From contig JAURVS010000468.1 in assembly GCA_030655355.1 (NCBI GenBank), forward strand, positions 1 to 41,460: a stretch of DNA of 41,460 bases, read 5' to 3'. Under the pieces are notes generated by a model. It made no database searches and was not told the DNA's origin. It saw nothing but the letters and a program-made list of their open reading frames with translations. This DNA is from Sphingopyxis sp. Lineage in GTDB: Bacteria > Pseudomonadota > Alphaproteobacteria > Sphingomonadales > Sphingomonadaceae. Positions 8,887 through 16,638 of this stretch are shown here, one piece after another (within the stretch, counting starts at the first letter, position 1; each line of letters starts with the position of its first letter). Position numbers and translations under genes: made by a program.

Positions 8887-9458
8887 GGCTGGTCGTCCTC
8901 GTCGCGACCAAGGGCGAGCGCTTCCTCGACCTTGCGGCGGAGCATGTCAGTCAGCTCCCTGATATCTCCGCCTTCGGTCCTGAGAGCGTCGATGACCCTG
9001 ACTGCGTGCAGAACGGTGGTGTGATCGCGTCCGCCAAGCTTGCGGCCGATGACGGGCAGTGACAGCGTCGTGCAGCGTCGCATGAGCCAGCAGGCAATCA
9101 TGCGTGGCCGCACCACGTCGCGCGTGCGACGATCGCTCTTGATCTCTCGCTGCGAGATGCCAGTGTGCTCGTAAACGAGACGCAGGATCGTGGTCGATTC
9201 AGACGGGCGGAAGGTCGCCCTTGAGGTCATCCCTAGCCATTCCGTCGCCTTCGGACGAAGCGCTAGGAAGTTGGGGATATCCACCACATCATGGCTTGAG
9301 CTTTTCGGTTCAAGCTTCGGTGGTTCAACACGAACGGGAAGACCAACCGTCTCGCGATTGACGAGGGCGAGGCTGGGGAAAAACCTCTTTCGCCGCGCCG
9401 CGTAATCGGCATGCATCTGACGTGCGTCGGTGTACTCGATCGGGACTGAGAGGCTCAT
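8883..9458 (-). CDS. DnaA domain IV (DNA-binding)-only protein
   Basis: C-terminal half has ISQREIKSDRRTRDVVRPRMIACWLMRRCTTLSLPVIGRKLGGRDHTTVLHAVRVI, the DnaA signature; no Walker motifs. Confidence 0.9.
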   Translation of the reverse strand: MSLSVPIEYTDARQMHADYAARRKRFFPSLALVNRETVGLPVRVEPPKLEPKSSSHDVVDIPNFLALRPKATEWLGMTSRATFRPSESTTILRLVYEHTGISQREIKSDRRTRDVVRPRMIACWLMRRCTTLSLPVIGRKLGGRDHTTVLHAVRVIDALRTEGGDIRELTDMLRRKVEEALALGRDEDDQP

Positions 9459-9884
9459 TTACGCCTTCCCCAGATCAGAAGCGAAGTCGCGAGCCCGCTT
9501 AGCCAGCCCGCGAAGGTAAGCAATTTCTTCCCGATGGAGGTCGCTGTCATCCGCAGCCAAACGGGCCGCGCGGATCTCCAGATGGCTTGCATGATCGTGC
9601 ATGTCCTTGGTCAGAAGCCGCTCGGAAATGCGGGCGCGAGCTGCTTCGAGCTGATGGATTTCGTGTGCCAGGATCGCGCGCGCTTCCCTGTTCCAAAGGG
9701 CGCGGCAGCGACGGGCATTCAGGCCGACATAGGCAGCGACGCGAGGCAGAGCCGACTTGAGCGGCATCGAGGGCGCGACGAACTGGACGATGGCGCCGAG
9801 GTGGGATCGGGCCTGGATAGCGAAGCAACTCATCTCATCTGAACCTTGGCTAGATTTTCCAAGCTGGGCGGATTTGACCGACAT
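9459..9884 (-). CDS. Hypothetical protein with HTH-like segment
   Basis: LPRVAAYVGLNARRCRALWNREARAILAHEIHQLEAARARI...; adjacent to the DnaA-C gene. Confidence 0.7.
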   Translation of the reverse strand: MSVKSAQLGKSSQGSDEMSCFAIQARSHLGAIVQFVAPSMPLKSALPRVAAYVGLNARRCRALWNREARAILAHEIHQLEAARARISERLLTKDMHDHASHLEIRAARLAADDSDLHREEIAYLRGLAKRARDFASDLGKA

Positions 9885-9894
9885 CTCGGCTCTT

Positions 9895-9922
9895 CCTTTC
9901 GCGACTTTGAGGACGCGAAAGG
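9895..9922. repeat. 9-bp inverted repeat CCTTTCGCG-N10-CGCGAAAGG
   Basis: Perfect arms at 9895-9903 and 9914-9922, just upstream of the 9459..9884 gene. Confidence 0.6.
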
Positions 9923-9998
9923 GGGAGACACATGGAGCGGTTGGACGTGGTCCTGACGAGGGTTTTGGCGAACTGTCGCGTCAGGATGGATGAGAGGG

Positions 9999-10036
9999 AA
10001 AAGAAGGCCCGGGCCGGCGCAAAGCCGAGCCCGGGC
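9999..10036 (-). terminator. Candidate minus-strand terminator or attenuator
   Basis: GCCCGGGC...GCCCGGGC stem with inner CGGC/GCCG, followed on the minus strand by CTTCTTTT. Confidence 0.55.
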
Positions 10037-10290
10037 AGTGAACCGCGAGACGTGACGGGAGGAACAAGCCTCGCGGGAAATAGCGACCGTCTTTCTCCCC
10101 GCGCGACGGTCAGACGCGGTCAACCCGGTAGAGGGAGCCATACCGGTCGGAGCTTGGAAGCTGCTGAATGAGAAAGCCCCGGATGCGATACGGCTATCCC
10201 AGCGCGTCGCTTTGTCGTGATCCGTCAGGGAGGGACACGGCCACAGACGGGCGCTCCGGGGCGCCAGTTCGAGTGAGCAGAGGCCGGCCA

Positions 10291-10614
10291 TCAGACGGCC
10301 TCGGGAATTGGCGCGCCGGCTCTCACGGCGCTTCCGGTACCTGCCCCGGATGGCTGTCCGTCGCGCGTGTCCCGCGTATGTGCGCGAGAGGCGGTGGCGA
10401 TCTCGGTCTCGTAGAGGTCAACGATGCTCTCGAATTCGGAGCGCTCGGACGGGTCTTTAGCCCGGCGCTTGATGATCTCGCGGATGGCCTTCGTGTCGTA
10501 GCCGTTGGCCTTGGCTTCCGCGTAGATCTCGCGGGTGTCTTCCTCTATCTCGCGCTTAGCCGAGTGCTGGGACTCGATGCGTTCGACGATGGAAAGGAGT
10601 TGCTGGCCGCTCAT
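10291..10614 (-). CDS. DUF2312 / GapR-like DNA-binding protein
   Basis: LLSIVERIESQHSAKREIEEDTREIYAEAKANGYDTKAIREIIKRRAKDPSERSEFESIVDLYETEI matches the GapR/DUF2312 pattern. Confidence 0.85.
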   Translation of the reverse strand: MSGQQLLSIVERIESQHSAKREIEEDTREIYAEAKANGYDTKAIREIIKRRAKDPSERSEFESIVDLYETEIATASRAHTRDTRDGQPSGAGTGSAVRAGAPIPEAV

Positions 10615-11120
10615 GCCGCCTGTCCTGCGTTCTGGTGGGAGGGGCCGAAAAGGTCCGGCCTCAATTCATGGCTGGGGATGCCGGTGATGGCTTCAACGGC
10701 GCGAACTCGATCCGCCGGAATGCCAGTGCGAGCCCACCTGCTGAGGTTGGCCTTGTGAATGCGAAGAGCGGTCGCGAGGTCGTTCATCCGAAACCCGCGC
10801 TCCCAGAGCTTCGCCGCGAGCGTCGTGTTGAGGACGGGACGGCGCGCTCTTGGCGTGTTGGGTGGGTTGAGGCATCCGAAAGCCTTGCAAGCTTCCCGAA
10901 CGGGCGCGGCAGTGCCGTCGAACCATTCACCGGAAACCCGCCACGGGCGCAGGAGGTCATGCGCCTCAGCCTCTTGGCTTAGCGTACCTGGGACGGAACC
11001 GAGCAAAATGCAGGGCGCGCCATTGTCGCTTTGGATCTTGACGAGCCGCTTCTTGGGGTCACGGGACCAACCAATTTTCACGCGTTCGCCGCACTGGATG
11101 AAATAGATGAAGCCGCTCAT
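10611..11120 (-). CDS. GIY-YIG-like (T5orf172/MUG113 type) nuclease domain fused to a C-terminal YdaS/Cro-like HTH
   Basis: N-term MSGFIYFIQCGERVKIGWSRDPKKRLVKIQSDNGAPCILLGSVPGTLSQEAEAHDLL; C-term LAAKLWERGFRMNDLATALRIHKANLSRWARTGIPADRVRAVEAITGIPSHELRPDLF. Confidence 0.85.
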   Translation of the reverse strand: MSGFIYFIQCGERVKIGWSRDPKKRLVKIQSDNGAPCILLGSVPGTLSQEAEAHDLLRPWRVSGEWFDGTAAPVREACKAFGCLNPPNTPRARRPVLNTTLAAKLWERGFRMNDLATALRIHKANLSRWARTGIPADRVRAVEAITGIPSHELRPDLFGPSHQNAGQAA

Positions 11121-11347
11121 GCTGCAGCTCCTTCCGCCTGAGACGCAGACATGCGCCAAAGCGAACGAGGAGCGGAATGCCCCTTGGATCGCAGCGCTTC
11201 AGTCAAAATCAGGAAGGTCTCAGGTGGAAAGGTGCCGCGAGCGCGCCAGTTCGATACCGCCTGCATCGATAGGTCGACAATGCGAGACACCTCGCGTGTG
11301 CCGCCAAGGGCGTCGATGACGTCGCCGGTTTGAGAAAGCGTCTGCAT
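11117..11347 (-). CDS. Cro-like HTH regulator
   Basis: MQTLSQTGDVIDALGGTREVSRIVDLSMQAVSNWRARGTFPPETFLILTEALRSKGHSAPRSLWRM; divergent from the repressor. Confidence 0.85.
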   Translation of the reverse strand: MQTLSQTGDVIDALGGTREVSRIVDLSMQAVSNWRARGTFPPETFLILTEALRSKGHSAPRSLWRMSASQAEGAAA

Positions 11348-11356
11348 GTCACAGAC

Positions 11357-11383
11357 AATATACACGGAGCGTGTATCTGGCAA
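11357..11383 (-). promoter_or_regulatory. Candidate early left promoter with operator O1 in the spacer
   Basis: Minus strand TTGCCA-GATACACGCTCCGTG-TATATT; operator ATACACGGAGCGTGTAT at 11360-11376. Confidence 0.7.
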
Positions 11384-11399
11384 GGGGGATAACGCGTGT

Positions 11400-11762
11400 A
11401 TGGAAACGCTATCCTCAATTGACGACTATGCGCGCATGCCAGATCGCATTCGCCCAGAGACCTCTAACGAGGCCATCACCGAAAGGTTGATCCAATTAAG
11501 GGTCGCCATCAGCGGCGAAAGTCAGATTGCATTCTGCGCGAAGACCGGCCTGAAGCCGAACGCCTGGAACAATCTTGAGAAGGGTCGGAATCGGATCTCG
11601 ATCGACACGGCTCTGGAATTAGCGCGATCGACTGGGGCGTCCCTCGACTGGATTTATCGAGGTCGAGACTACGAGCACACGCTTTCAGGCGGCCTGGCCA
11701 GCCGCATCCGAGCTGCCCGCGATGCTCTTGGTATGCGTCCGCTGGATCTAAGGCGCGCCTAG
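11400..11762 (+). CDS. XRE-family (CI-like) repressor
   Basis: ITERLIQLRVAISGESQIAFCAKTGLKPNAWNNLEKGRNRISIDTALELARSTGASLDWIYRGR; start METLSS at 11400. Confidence 0.85.
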   Translation: METLSSIDDYARMPDRIRPETSNEAITERLIQLRVAISGESQIAFCAKTGLKPNAWNNLEKGRNRISIDTALELARSTGASLDWIYRGRDYEHTLSGGLASRIRAARDALGMRPLDLRRA

Positions 11763-11962
11763 CGCCCAAAGAGCGGCACAACGGCCGCCCCAGGCTGCTT
11801 ATCGTCGCTTGAAAGGAATTCCGTCACCAGCTGCCGCGCGTAATCAAGAACGCGCAGCGCCTCTGTCTTGTCGTCTGGCAGCTGCATAGCGACCTGGATT
11901 GCCTGTCGCTTTAGCCATAGCTCACCCTCGATGGGCTCCGTAGTCGGTGGATGCACGATCAA
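11759..11962 (-). CDS. Small hypothetical protein, convergent with the repressor
   Basis: IVHPPTTEPIEGELWLKRQAIQVAMQLPDDKTEALRVLDYARQLVTEFLSSDDK...; start uncertain (TTG/GTG). Confidence 0.55.
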   Translation of the reverse strand: MIVHPPTTEPIEGELWLKRQAIQVAMQLPDDKTEALRVLDYARQLVTEFLSSDDKQPGAAVVPLFGR

Positions 11963-12211
11963 CTCCCCTTAAAAGGTGCACCAGAACATAACGAGAACAA
12001 TTTAACAACGACGTATCGCGGTCCCCCGACAGCCTGCTGACAATTTTGAAATTCCCCCTCTCGCGGGGGCAGCGAACCGAGCGAGCCACCTTGGGCCCGC
12101 GCTCTCAATGGAGTCTTTATATCACAACTAAAAGGCGAGCGGTCGAATCAATTCTTCGGCTACGGACCGCGCTCGGTTCTCTCGCATCTGCACAATGCCC
12201 GTCGAAAAGAA

Positions 12212-12228
12212 ATACACGGTCCGTGAAT
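12212..12228. promoter_or_regulatory. Operator O2 (imperfect): ATACACGGTCCGTGAAT
   Basis: Same 17-bp palindrome as O1/O3 with one mismatch. Confidence 0.65.
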
Positions 12229-12235
12229 TTGTAGC

Positions 12236-12262
12236 TTGCGCGATACACGGACCGTGTATATG
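12236..12262 (+). promoter_or_regulatory. Candidate early right promoter with operator O3 in the spacer
   Basis: TTGCGC-GATACACGGACCGTG-TATATG; operator ATACACGGACCGTGTAT at 12243-12259. Confidence 0.7.
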
Positions 12263-12292
12263 TTGGTCTCCATCAACAGGAGACGGACACCG

Positions 12293-12625
12293 ATGTCTGG
12301 CGGGGAATTTACGAAGGGGCCTTGGGAGGTCGAGTACCTCAAGGGCTTCCGTTCTGAGGGCAACGTATTGGCGGTCCTCAATGCGGATCGCTACCCGACT
12401 GCGATGGTGCCGGCATGGGATGCCCCCCGCGACGGCGAGGCATATGCGGCAGACGAAGCTAAGGCCAACGCCCGTCTAATCGCCGCCGCCCCGGACATGC
12501 TGGAGGCGCTTCAGGCTGTCGTAGACGGCGGTGTGCTCATAGGGGCCGGAGAAGAGGCCGTCAGCCCGCGCGCAATGAAGCTTGTTCGCGCCGCTCTGTC
12601 CCGCGCCTCTGGCAAGGAGGCGTGA
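12293..12625 (+). CDS. Hypothetical protein, first gene of the right early operon
   Basis: MSGGEFTKGPWEVEYLKGFRSEGNVLAVLNADRYPTAMVPAWDAPRDGEAYAADEAKANARLIAAAPDMLEALQ...: common phage small-protein pattern. Confidence 0.85.
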   Translation: MSGGEFTKGPWEVEYLKGFRSEGNVLAVLNADRYPTAMVPAWDAPRDGEAYAADEAKANARLIAAAPDMLEALQAVVDGGVLIGAGEEAVSPRAMKLVRAALSRASGKEA

Positions 12626-12628
12626 CCG

Positions 12629-12943
12629 ATGGTCGCCACCACCACCTACAAGGCCAGCACGCCATTCGGCGGCTACGTTCACGCCATCGATCACGTCGCG
12701 GTCGCAGCGAAGAAGCTCGCGGGCTTTGCGAACGAGATGCAGAGCGTCCGCAACACCTTCCCGGACAATGACGACGCCGTGTTCTGGAACAAGCAGATCC
12801 GCATGCTCGGAGAGCTGTTTCAGGCGGTCGTCACCGAGATGACCGAGGACGCTGAGCGCCACGGACTTGAGACCGACCCGTGCGGCGAATGGATCACCGC
12901 TGTCGGCTTCGAAATCCGGGAGATGAAGGCGACGGCGTCATGA
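12629..12943 (+). CDS. Hypothetical protein
   Basis: MVATTTYKASTPFGGYVHAIDHVAVAAKKLAGFANEMQSVRN...; operon position. Confidence 0.75.
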   Translation: MVATTTYKASTPFGGYVHAIDHVAVAAKKLAGFANEMQSVRNTFPDNDDAVFWNKQIRMLGELFQAVVTEMTEDAERHGLETDPCGEWITAVGFEIREMKATAS

Positions 12944-13047
12944 GCGCTCTTCGCACTCTCGGCGGCCTCTTCGGCTTCGGCCTCTTCATGGTCGGATCTG
13001 TCGGCTGGTCGCTGCTCCTCTTCAAACTCCTCGGGAGGCTGACATGA
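12940..13047 (+). CDS. Tiny membrane protein (35 aa)
   Basis: MSALRTLGGLFGFGLFMVGSVGWSLLLFKLLGRLT; ATGA overlaps on both sides. Confidence 0.6.
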   Translation: MSALRTLGGLFGFGLFMVGSVGWSLLLFKLLGRLT

Positions 13048-13208
13048 CCGCTTACGACCGCGTCGCTCTCATACTCCTGTTCTTCATCGGGCTGTCCATC
13101 ATCGTTGATAGGGCACTGGCCAACTACGACAGCCGGCCGATCGATGACGAAGACCTCCCCGAGGCCGAAACCCGTATCGATCAACGTCTCAGGCAGGCGG
13201 GAGAGTAG
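13044..13208 (+). CDS. Small membrane protein (54 aa)
   Basis: MTAYDRVALILLFFIGLSIIVDRALANYDSRPIDDEDLPEAETRIDQRLRQAGE. Confidence 0.65.
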   Translation: MTAYDRVALILLFFIGLSIIVDRALANYDSRPIDDEDLPEAETRIDQRLRQAGE

Positions 13209-13210
13209 TT

Positions 13211-13747
13211 ATGGCAACACGCGCTGTCTACGAATTCCGGCCTTTGCCTGCCTTCTTCAAGGGCGCGTTTCACCGCTTTGCAGAAGGAAAGTGGATACCT
13301 GACGACGGTGAATATGACCTTGCTTTCGCGACGGTTGAGGCCGGCAGTGTCTGTCTCTTCTTTGAACATCCCCACCCTCAAAACTTAGAGTGGTCGTGGC
13401 TGTCGACTGACTGGCGCGCGAACGTGCCAGATCACCCTCTCGGCGGGAACCCGTGGCATAGGGCTTTGCGAGAAGGGGCGTCCGATTTCGGGAAGGGATG
13501 GGGGCGAGAAACCCACCCTAACGAATTAGCCGGACGAAGCGGGATGAATTGGGCCTGCGCGCAGCGTTCATGCGCAAACGGACGACACGTCGAATGCAGC
13601 CCTCTCGATCCTCATATCCGATCAGGCCTTGTGAGGAACCGGGAAACGAAGGCTGTTCTCGCCCCGCCTGCGGGCTTGGTCTGCATGTACTGCGGAGAGC
13701 CGCCAGTTCGCAAAGCACTGCGCTGTGATGCGGAGGTCGAGTCATGA
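13211..13747 (+). CDS. Hypothetical protein with C-terminal Cys motifs
   Basis: MATRAVYEFRPLPAFFKGAFHRFAEGKWIPDDGEYDLAFATVEAG...; CMYCGEPP near the C-terminus. Confidence 0.75.
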   Translation: MATRAVYEFRPLPAFFKGAFHRFAEGKWIPDDGEYDLAFATVEAGSVCLFFEHPHPQNLEWSWLSTDWRANVPDHPLGGNPWHRALREGASDFGKGWGRETHPNELAGRSGMNWACAQRSCANGRHVECSPLDPHIRSGLVRNRETKAVLAPPAGLVCMYCGEPPVRKALRCDAEVES

Positions 13748-13953
13748 TCGCCCGGCTCGTCAAACGCGCCCTTCGCGCTTGGGTTGGCTGGCGTCTCGCG
13801 GCCCGCGTCGAGCGCAGGACGCCTGAGCTTACCGCCCTTCGGAAAGCCGAAGCAGAGCGCCGCAAGCAGCACCGTCCAGTCAAGGACATACACCTTTCCC
13901 GCCGCGCGATCGTGCATCGCAGGCTGGCAGATGAACTCGGGAGAGCATCATGA
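13744..13953 (+). CDS. Small basic hypothetical protein
   Basis: MIARLVKRALRAWVGWRLAARVERRTPELTALRKAEAERRKQHRP...; overlaps neighbours. Confidence 0.65.
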   Translation: MIARLVKRALRAWVGWRLAARVERRTPELTALRKAEAERRKQHRPVKDIHLSRRAIVHRRLADELGRAS

Positions 13954-14678
13954 CTGAATCCGCTGTCATCCTTCGCCCAGAGACCAACGCCGCTGCCAGC
14001 GCGATGACGCCAGCCGACCTGCTCGGCATGGCTCTGGAGCGTGGCGCGAGCGTCGAGGTCATGACCAAGCTCATGGATCTTCGCGATCGCTGGGAAGCCG
14101 GCCAGCACCGCAAGGCGTTCAACGAGGCCATTGCAGAAGCGAAGGCTCGCATTCCGACCATCACCAAGAACCGATCGGGCCACAACAACAAGCGCTATGC
14201 GGATTTCGCTGCCATCGCGAGCGTGATCGACCCCGTCATCAGCGAGTATGGCCTGTCCTATCGTTTCCGCACGACGCAGACCGACCGGATCAACGTCACC
14301 TGCATTCTATCGCACAAGGCAGGGCACAGCGAGGAAACCACGCTTTCCGGCCCAGCTGACACGACAGGCAGCAAGAATGCGATCCAGGCGATCGGCAGCA
14401 CGCTGACCTATCTCCAGCGCTACACGCTGGTGCAGGCGCTGGGCCTCGCAGCTTCTGACGACGATGACGGCAGCGGCTTGAACAAGGGCGCCGATGCCGA
14501 AACCATTTCCGAGGATCAGACGATCGAACTTCGCGAGTTGATCGAGGCGGCGGAAGCCGACGAGCCCGGCCTGAAGGTCTATTTCAAGATCGGGCACCTG
14601 AAGGATTTGCGCTCGGACAAATTCGACCAGGCGAAAGCCATGCTCACTCGCAAGATCCAGAAGAAGGGTCAGGCCTGA
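13950..14678 (+). CDS. erf: ERF-family single-strand annealing recombinase
   Basis: FNEAIAEAKARIPTITKNRSGHNNKRYADFAAIASVIDPVISEYGLSYRFRTTQ...NAIQAIGSTLTYLQRYTLVQALGLAASDDDDG. Confidence 0.95.
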   Translation: MTESAVILRPETNAAASAMTPADLLGMALERGASVEVMTKLMDLRDRWEAGQHRKAFNEAIAEAKARIPTITKNRSGHNNKRYADFAAIASVIDPVISEYGLSYRFRTTQTDRINVTCILSHKAGHSEETTLSGPADTTGSKNAIQAIGSTLTYLQRYTLVQALGLAASDDDDGSGLNKGADAETISEDQTIELRELIEAAEADEPGLKVYFKIGHLKDLRSDKFDQAKAMLTRKIQKKGQA

Positions 14679-15313
14679 TGGAACAGGGCACCCCCGAATG
14701 GCTGGCCGCGCGCGCCGGGAAAGTCACGGCCTCCCGCGTTGCCGATGTCCTGGCCAAGACCAAGACAGGCCCCGGCGCCGGTCGGGCCAACTACATGGCA
14801 GAGCTGATCGCAGAGCGGCTAACCGGCGCGCCGGCCGAACGCTTCGCGAACGCCGCCATGCAGTGGGGCACTGACAAGGAGCCCGAGGCGCGCAGCCTCT
14901 ACGCGTTCCTGACGGATGCGGAGGTCGAACAGGTCGGCTTCATCGAGCATCCCGAGATCGCCATGTGCGGAGCGAGCCCTGACGGGCTTGTCGGTCCTGA
15001 TGGCATGGTCGAGATCAAATGCCCAAACACGGCAACGCACATCGATACGCTCTTGGGGCAGATCGTGCCGACCAAGTACATCACGCAGATGCAGTGGCAG
15101 ATGGCTGTCACCGGCCGCCAGTGGTGCGACTTCGCCAGCTACGACCCGCGCATGCCCGACAGCATGCGGCTCTTCGTCCAGCGCGTCGCTCGCGATGACC
15201 AGTTCATCGAGCACACCTCGCAGGAGGTCGTCGCCTTCCTAGAAGAGCTTTCCGAGAAAGAGCAGGCCCTACGCGCCCGCTACGAGCCGGCTCTGCTGGA
15301 GGCCGCGGAATGA
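14678..15313 (+). CDS. YqaJ / lambda-exonuclease-like recombination nuclease
   Basis: MEQGTPEWLAARAGKVTASRVADVL...ALYGTDKEP-like MQWGTDKEPEARSLY...GASPDGLVGPDGMVEIKCPNTATH; next to ERF. Confidence 0.95.
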   Translation: MEQGTPEWLAARAGKVTASRVADVLAKTKTGPGAGRANYMAELIAERLTGAPAERFANAAMQWGTDKEPEARSLYAFLTDAEVEQVGFIEHPEIAMCGASPDGLVGPDGMVEIKCPNTATHIDTLLGQIVPTKYITQMQWQMAVTGRQWCDFASYDPRMPDSMRLFVQRVARDDQFIEHTSQEVVAFLEELSEKEQALRARYEPALLEAAE

Positions 15314-15492
15314 CGTCCGCCCTCGCCAAAACCTACATATGGGCGGCAAAGCAGGCGCGCACCCGTGCCGATCTCGCAGCCTGGATGGAGACGCAGAAGC
15401 CCCGTCTCGCTCGGTATCTTCCCTCCCCGGAAACAGCGCTCGTCATCGACGAAGCGCGGAAGCTCTGGCGGTCGATGGACACGGGTCGATGA
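15310..15492 (+). CDS. Small hypothetical protein
   Basis: MTSALAKTYIWAAKQARTRADLAAWMETQKPRLARYLPSPETALVIDEARKLWRSMDTGR. Confidence 0.65.
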   Translation: MTSALAKTYIWAAKQARTRADLAAWMETQKPRLARYLPSPETALVIDEARKLWRSMDTGR

Positions 15493-15938
15493 GCAACGAT
15501 CTGCGCAATCGCGTTTTCATCAAGCGGAACGGCGGCCTTTTCCCCGCTGACGCAGACGCCGGCGCCGGCTTCGCCAAGATGAAGGACGGCGCCGGCTATT
15601 TGGTAAACGTCTATCGGCCGCGCAACCTGATGCACCACCGCAAGCTGTTCGCCCTGCTGAACCTCGTGCAGGACAACACCGACCGCTGGCCCACCGTCGA
15701 AACGCTGCTGGACGATCTCAAGATCAGCACCGGGCTTTTCGAGACGCGCATCAATGCCGTGACCGGAATCCCCTATGTGGTCGCCAAGTCGATCAGCTTC
15801 GCCAGCATGAAGCAGGACGAGTTTGAGCAGTGGTTCGACAGGGCAGTGGATCTAATCAGCAAGCAGGTTCTCGACATGGATCGGGAATATCTGCTGGCAG
15901 AGATCGGCGACGTGCTGGCTGGGCGGAGAGCGGCATGA
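15489..15938 (+). CDS. DUF1367-like protein
   Basis: MSNDLRNRVFIKRNGGLFPADADAGAGFAKMKDGAGYLVNVYRPRNLMHHRKLFALLNLVQDNTD... Confidence 0.8.
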   Translation: MSNDLRNRVFIKRNGGLFPADADAGAGFAKMKDGAGYLVNVYRPRNLMHHRKLFALLNLVQDNTDRWPTVETLLDDLKISTGLFETRINAVTGIPYVVAKSISFASMKQDEFEQWFDRAVDLISKQVLDMDREYLLAEIGDVLAGRRAA

Positions 15939-16309
15939 GGCGGCGTCGCTCCAACACCGTTCGTCGCGCCATCTGGCAGCGCTTCAACAAGACTTGCCAG
16001 ATGTGCTTCCAGCCGACCGACGAGCGCGGGTTTGATCTCGATCACCACATCCCGTTGGAAATCGGCGGCGATGACAGCGACGACAACCTTCGGCCTCTTT
16101 GTCGGCCCTGTCACCGGCTGAAGACCAAGGGTGATGCCACCGACATCGCGAAGGCTAAGCGCCGGGAAGACGACCATTCGGGCGTGAGCCGGCCGGCCGG
16201 CTTGCTCAGGACGCGTGGCTTCGACCCGCGTCCACCCCAGCGCAGGGCCTCATCCCCTCTATCAAAATCCCTCCCGCCACGTCGGCTATCCGGAGAGGTG
16301 GTGCGATGA
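15935..16309 (+). CDS. HNH endonuclease
   Basis: MRRRRSNTVRRAIWQRFNKTCQMCFQPTDERGFDLDHHIPLEIGGDDSDDNLRPLCRPCHRLKTK. Confidence 0.9.
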   Translation: MRRRRSNTVRRAIWQRFNKTCQMCFQPTDERGFDLDHHIPLEIGGDDSDDNLRPLCRPCHRLKTKGDATDIAKAKRREDDHSGVSRPAGLLRTRGFDPRPPQRRASSPLSKSLPPRRLSGEVVR

Positions 16310-16638
16310 ACGCTCGAGCGATGAAAGAGCGCCCGAAGCCGGAGAGGATCGGCACGGCTGACGCGGCGGCGATCCTTGGACGGACACCGCGATGCGTGCA
16401 AGCCTTGGCGCTGCGCGGCAAGCTGCCCGACGCTGCCAAGATCGGCGGCGGGTGGTCGTTCACCGAATCCGCGCTCCGCAACTACATCAGGGAGCAGACC
16501 TCATGTCCAACCGACCAAAAGCGCCCAAGTACACCTATTGGCGGAATGGGACGCTATGGGCCAGGTTCGCCATTGGCGGACGTGAATATCGAGAGAGCTT
16601 ACGAACTGGCGATGTCAAGCTTGGGAAAACCCGCGTAG
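16306..16638 (+). CDS. Excisionase-like / AlpA-like HTH protein
   Basis: RIGTADAAAILGRTPRCVQALALRGKLPDAAKIGGGWSFTESALRNYI; directly upstream of, and overlapping, the integrase. Confidence 0.75.
   Translation: MNARAMKERPKPERIGTADAAAILGRTPRCVQALALRGKLPDAAKIGGGWSFTESALRNYIREQTSCPTDQKRPSTPIGGMGRYGPGSPLADVNIERAYELAMSSLGKPA

Noticed and set aside
9830-10291. 153-aa minus-strand ORF across the non-coding gap
   Set aside because: Unnatural composition and overlaps the 9459-9884 gene start; gap treated as non-coding.
10168-10758. 196-aa plus-strand ORF
   Set aside because: Antisense to the GapR-like gene; no motif and poor context.
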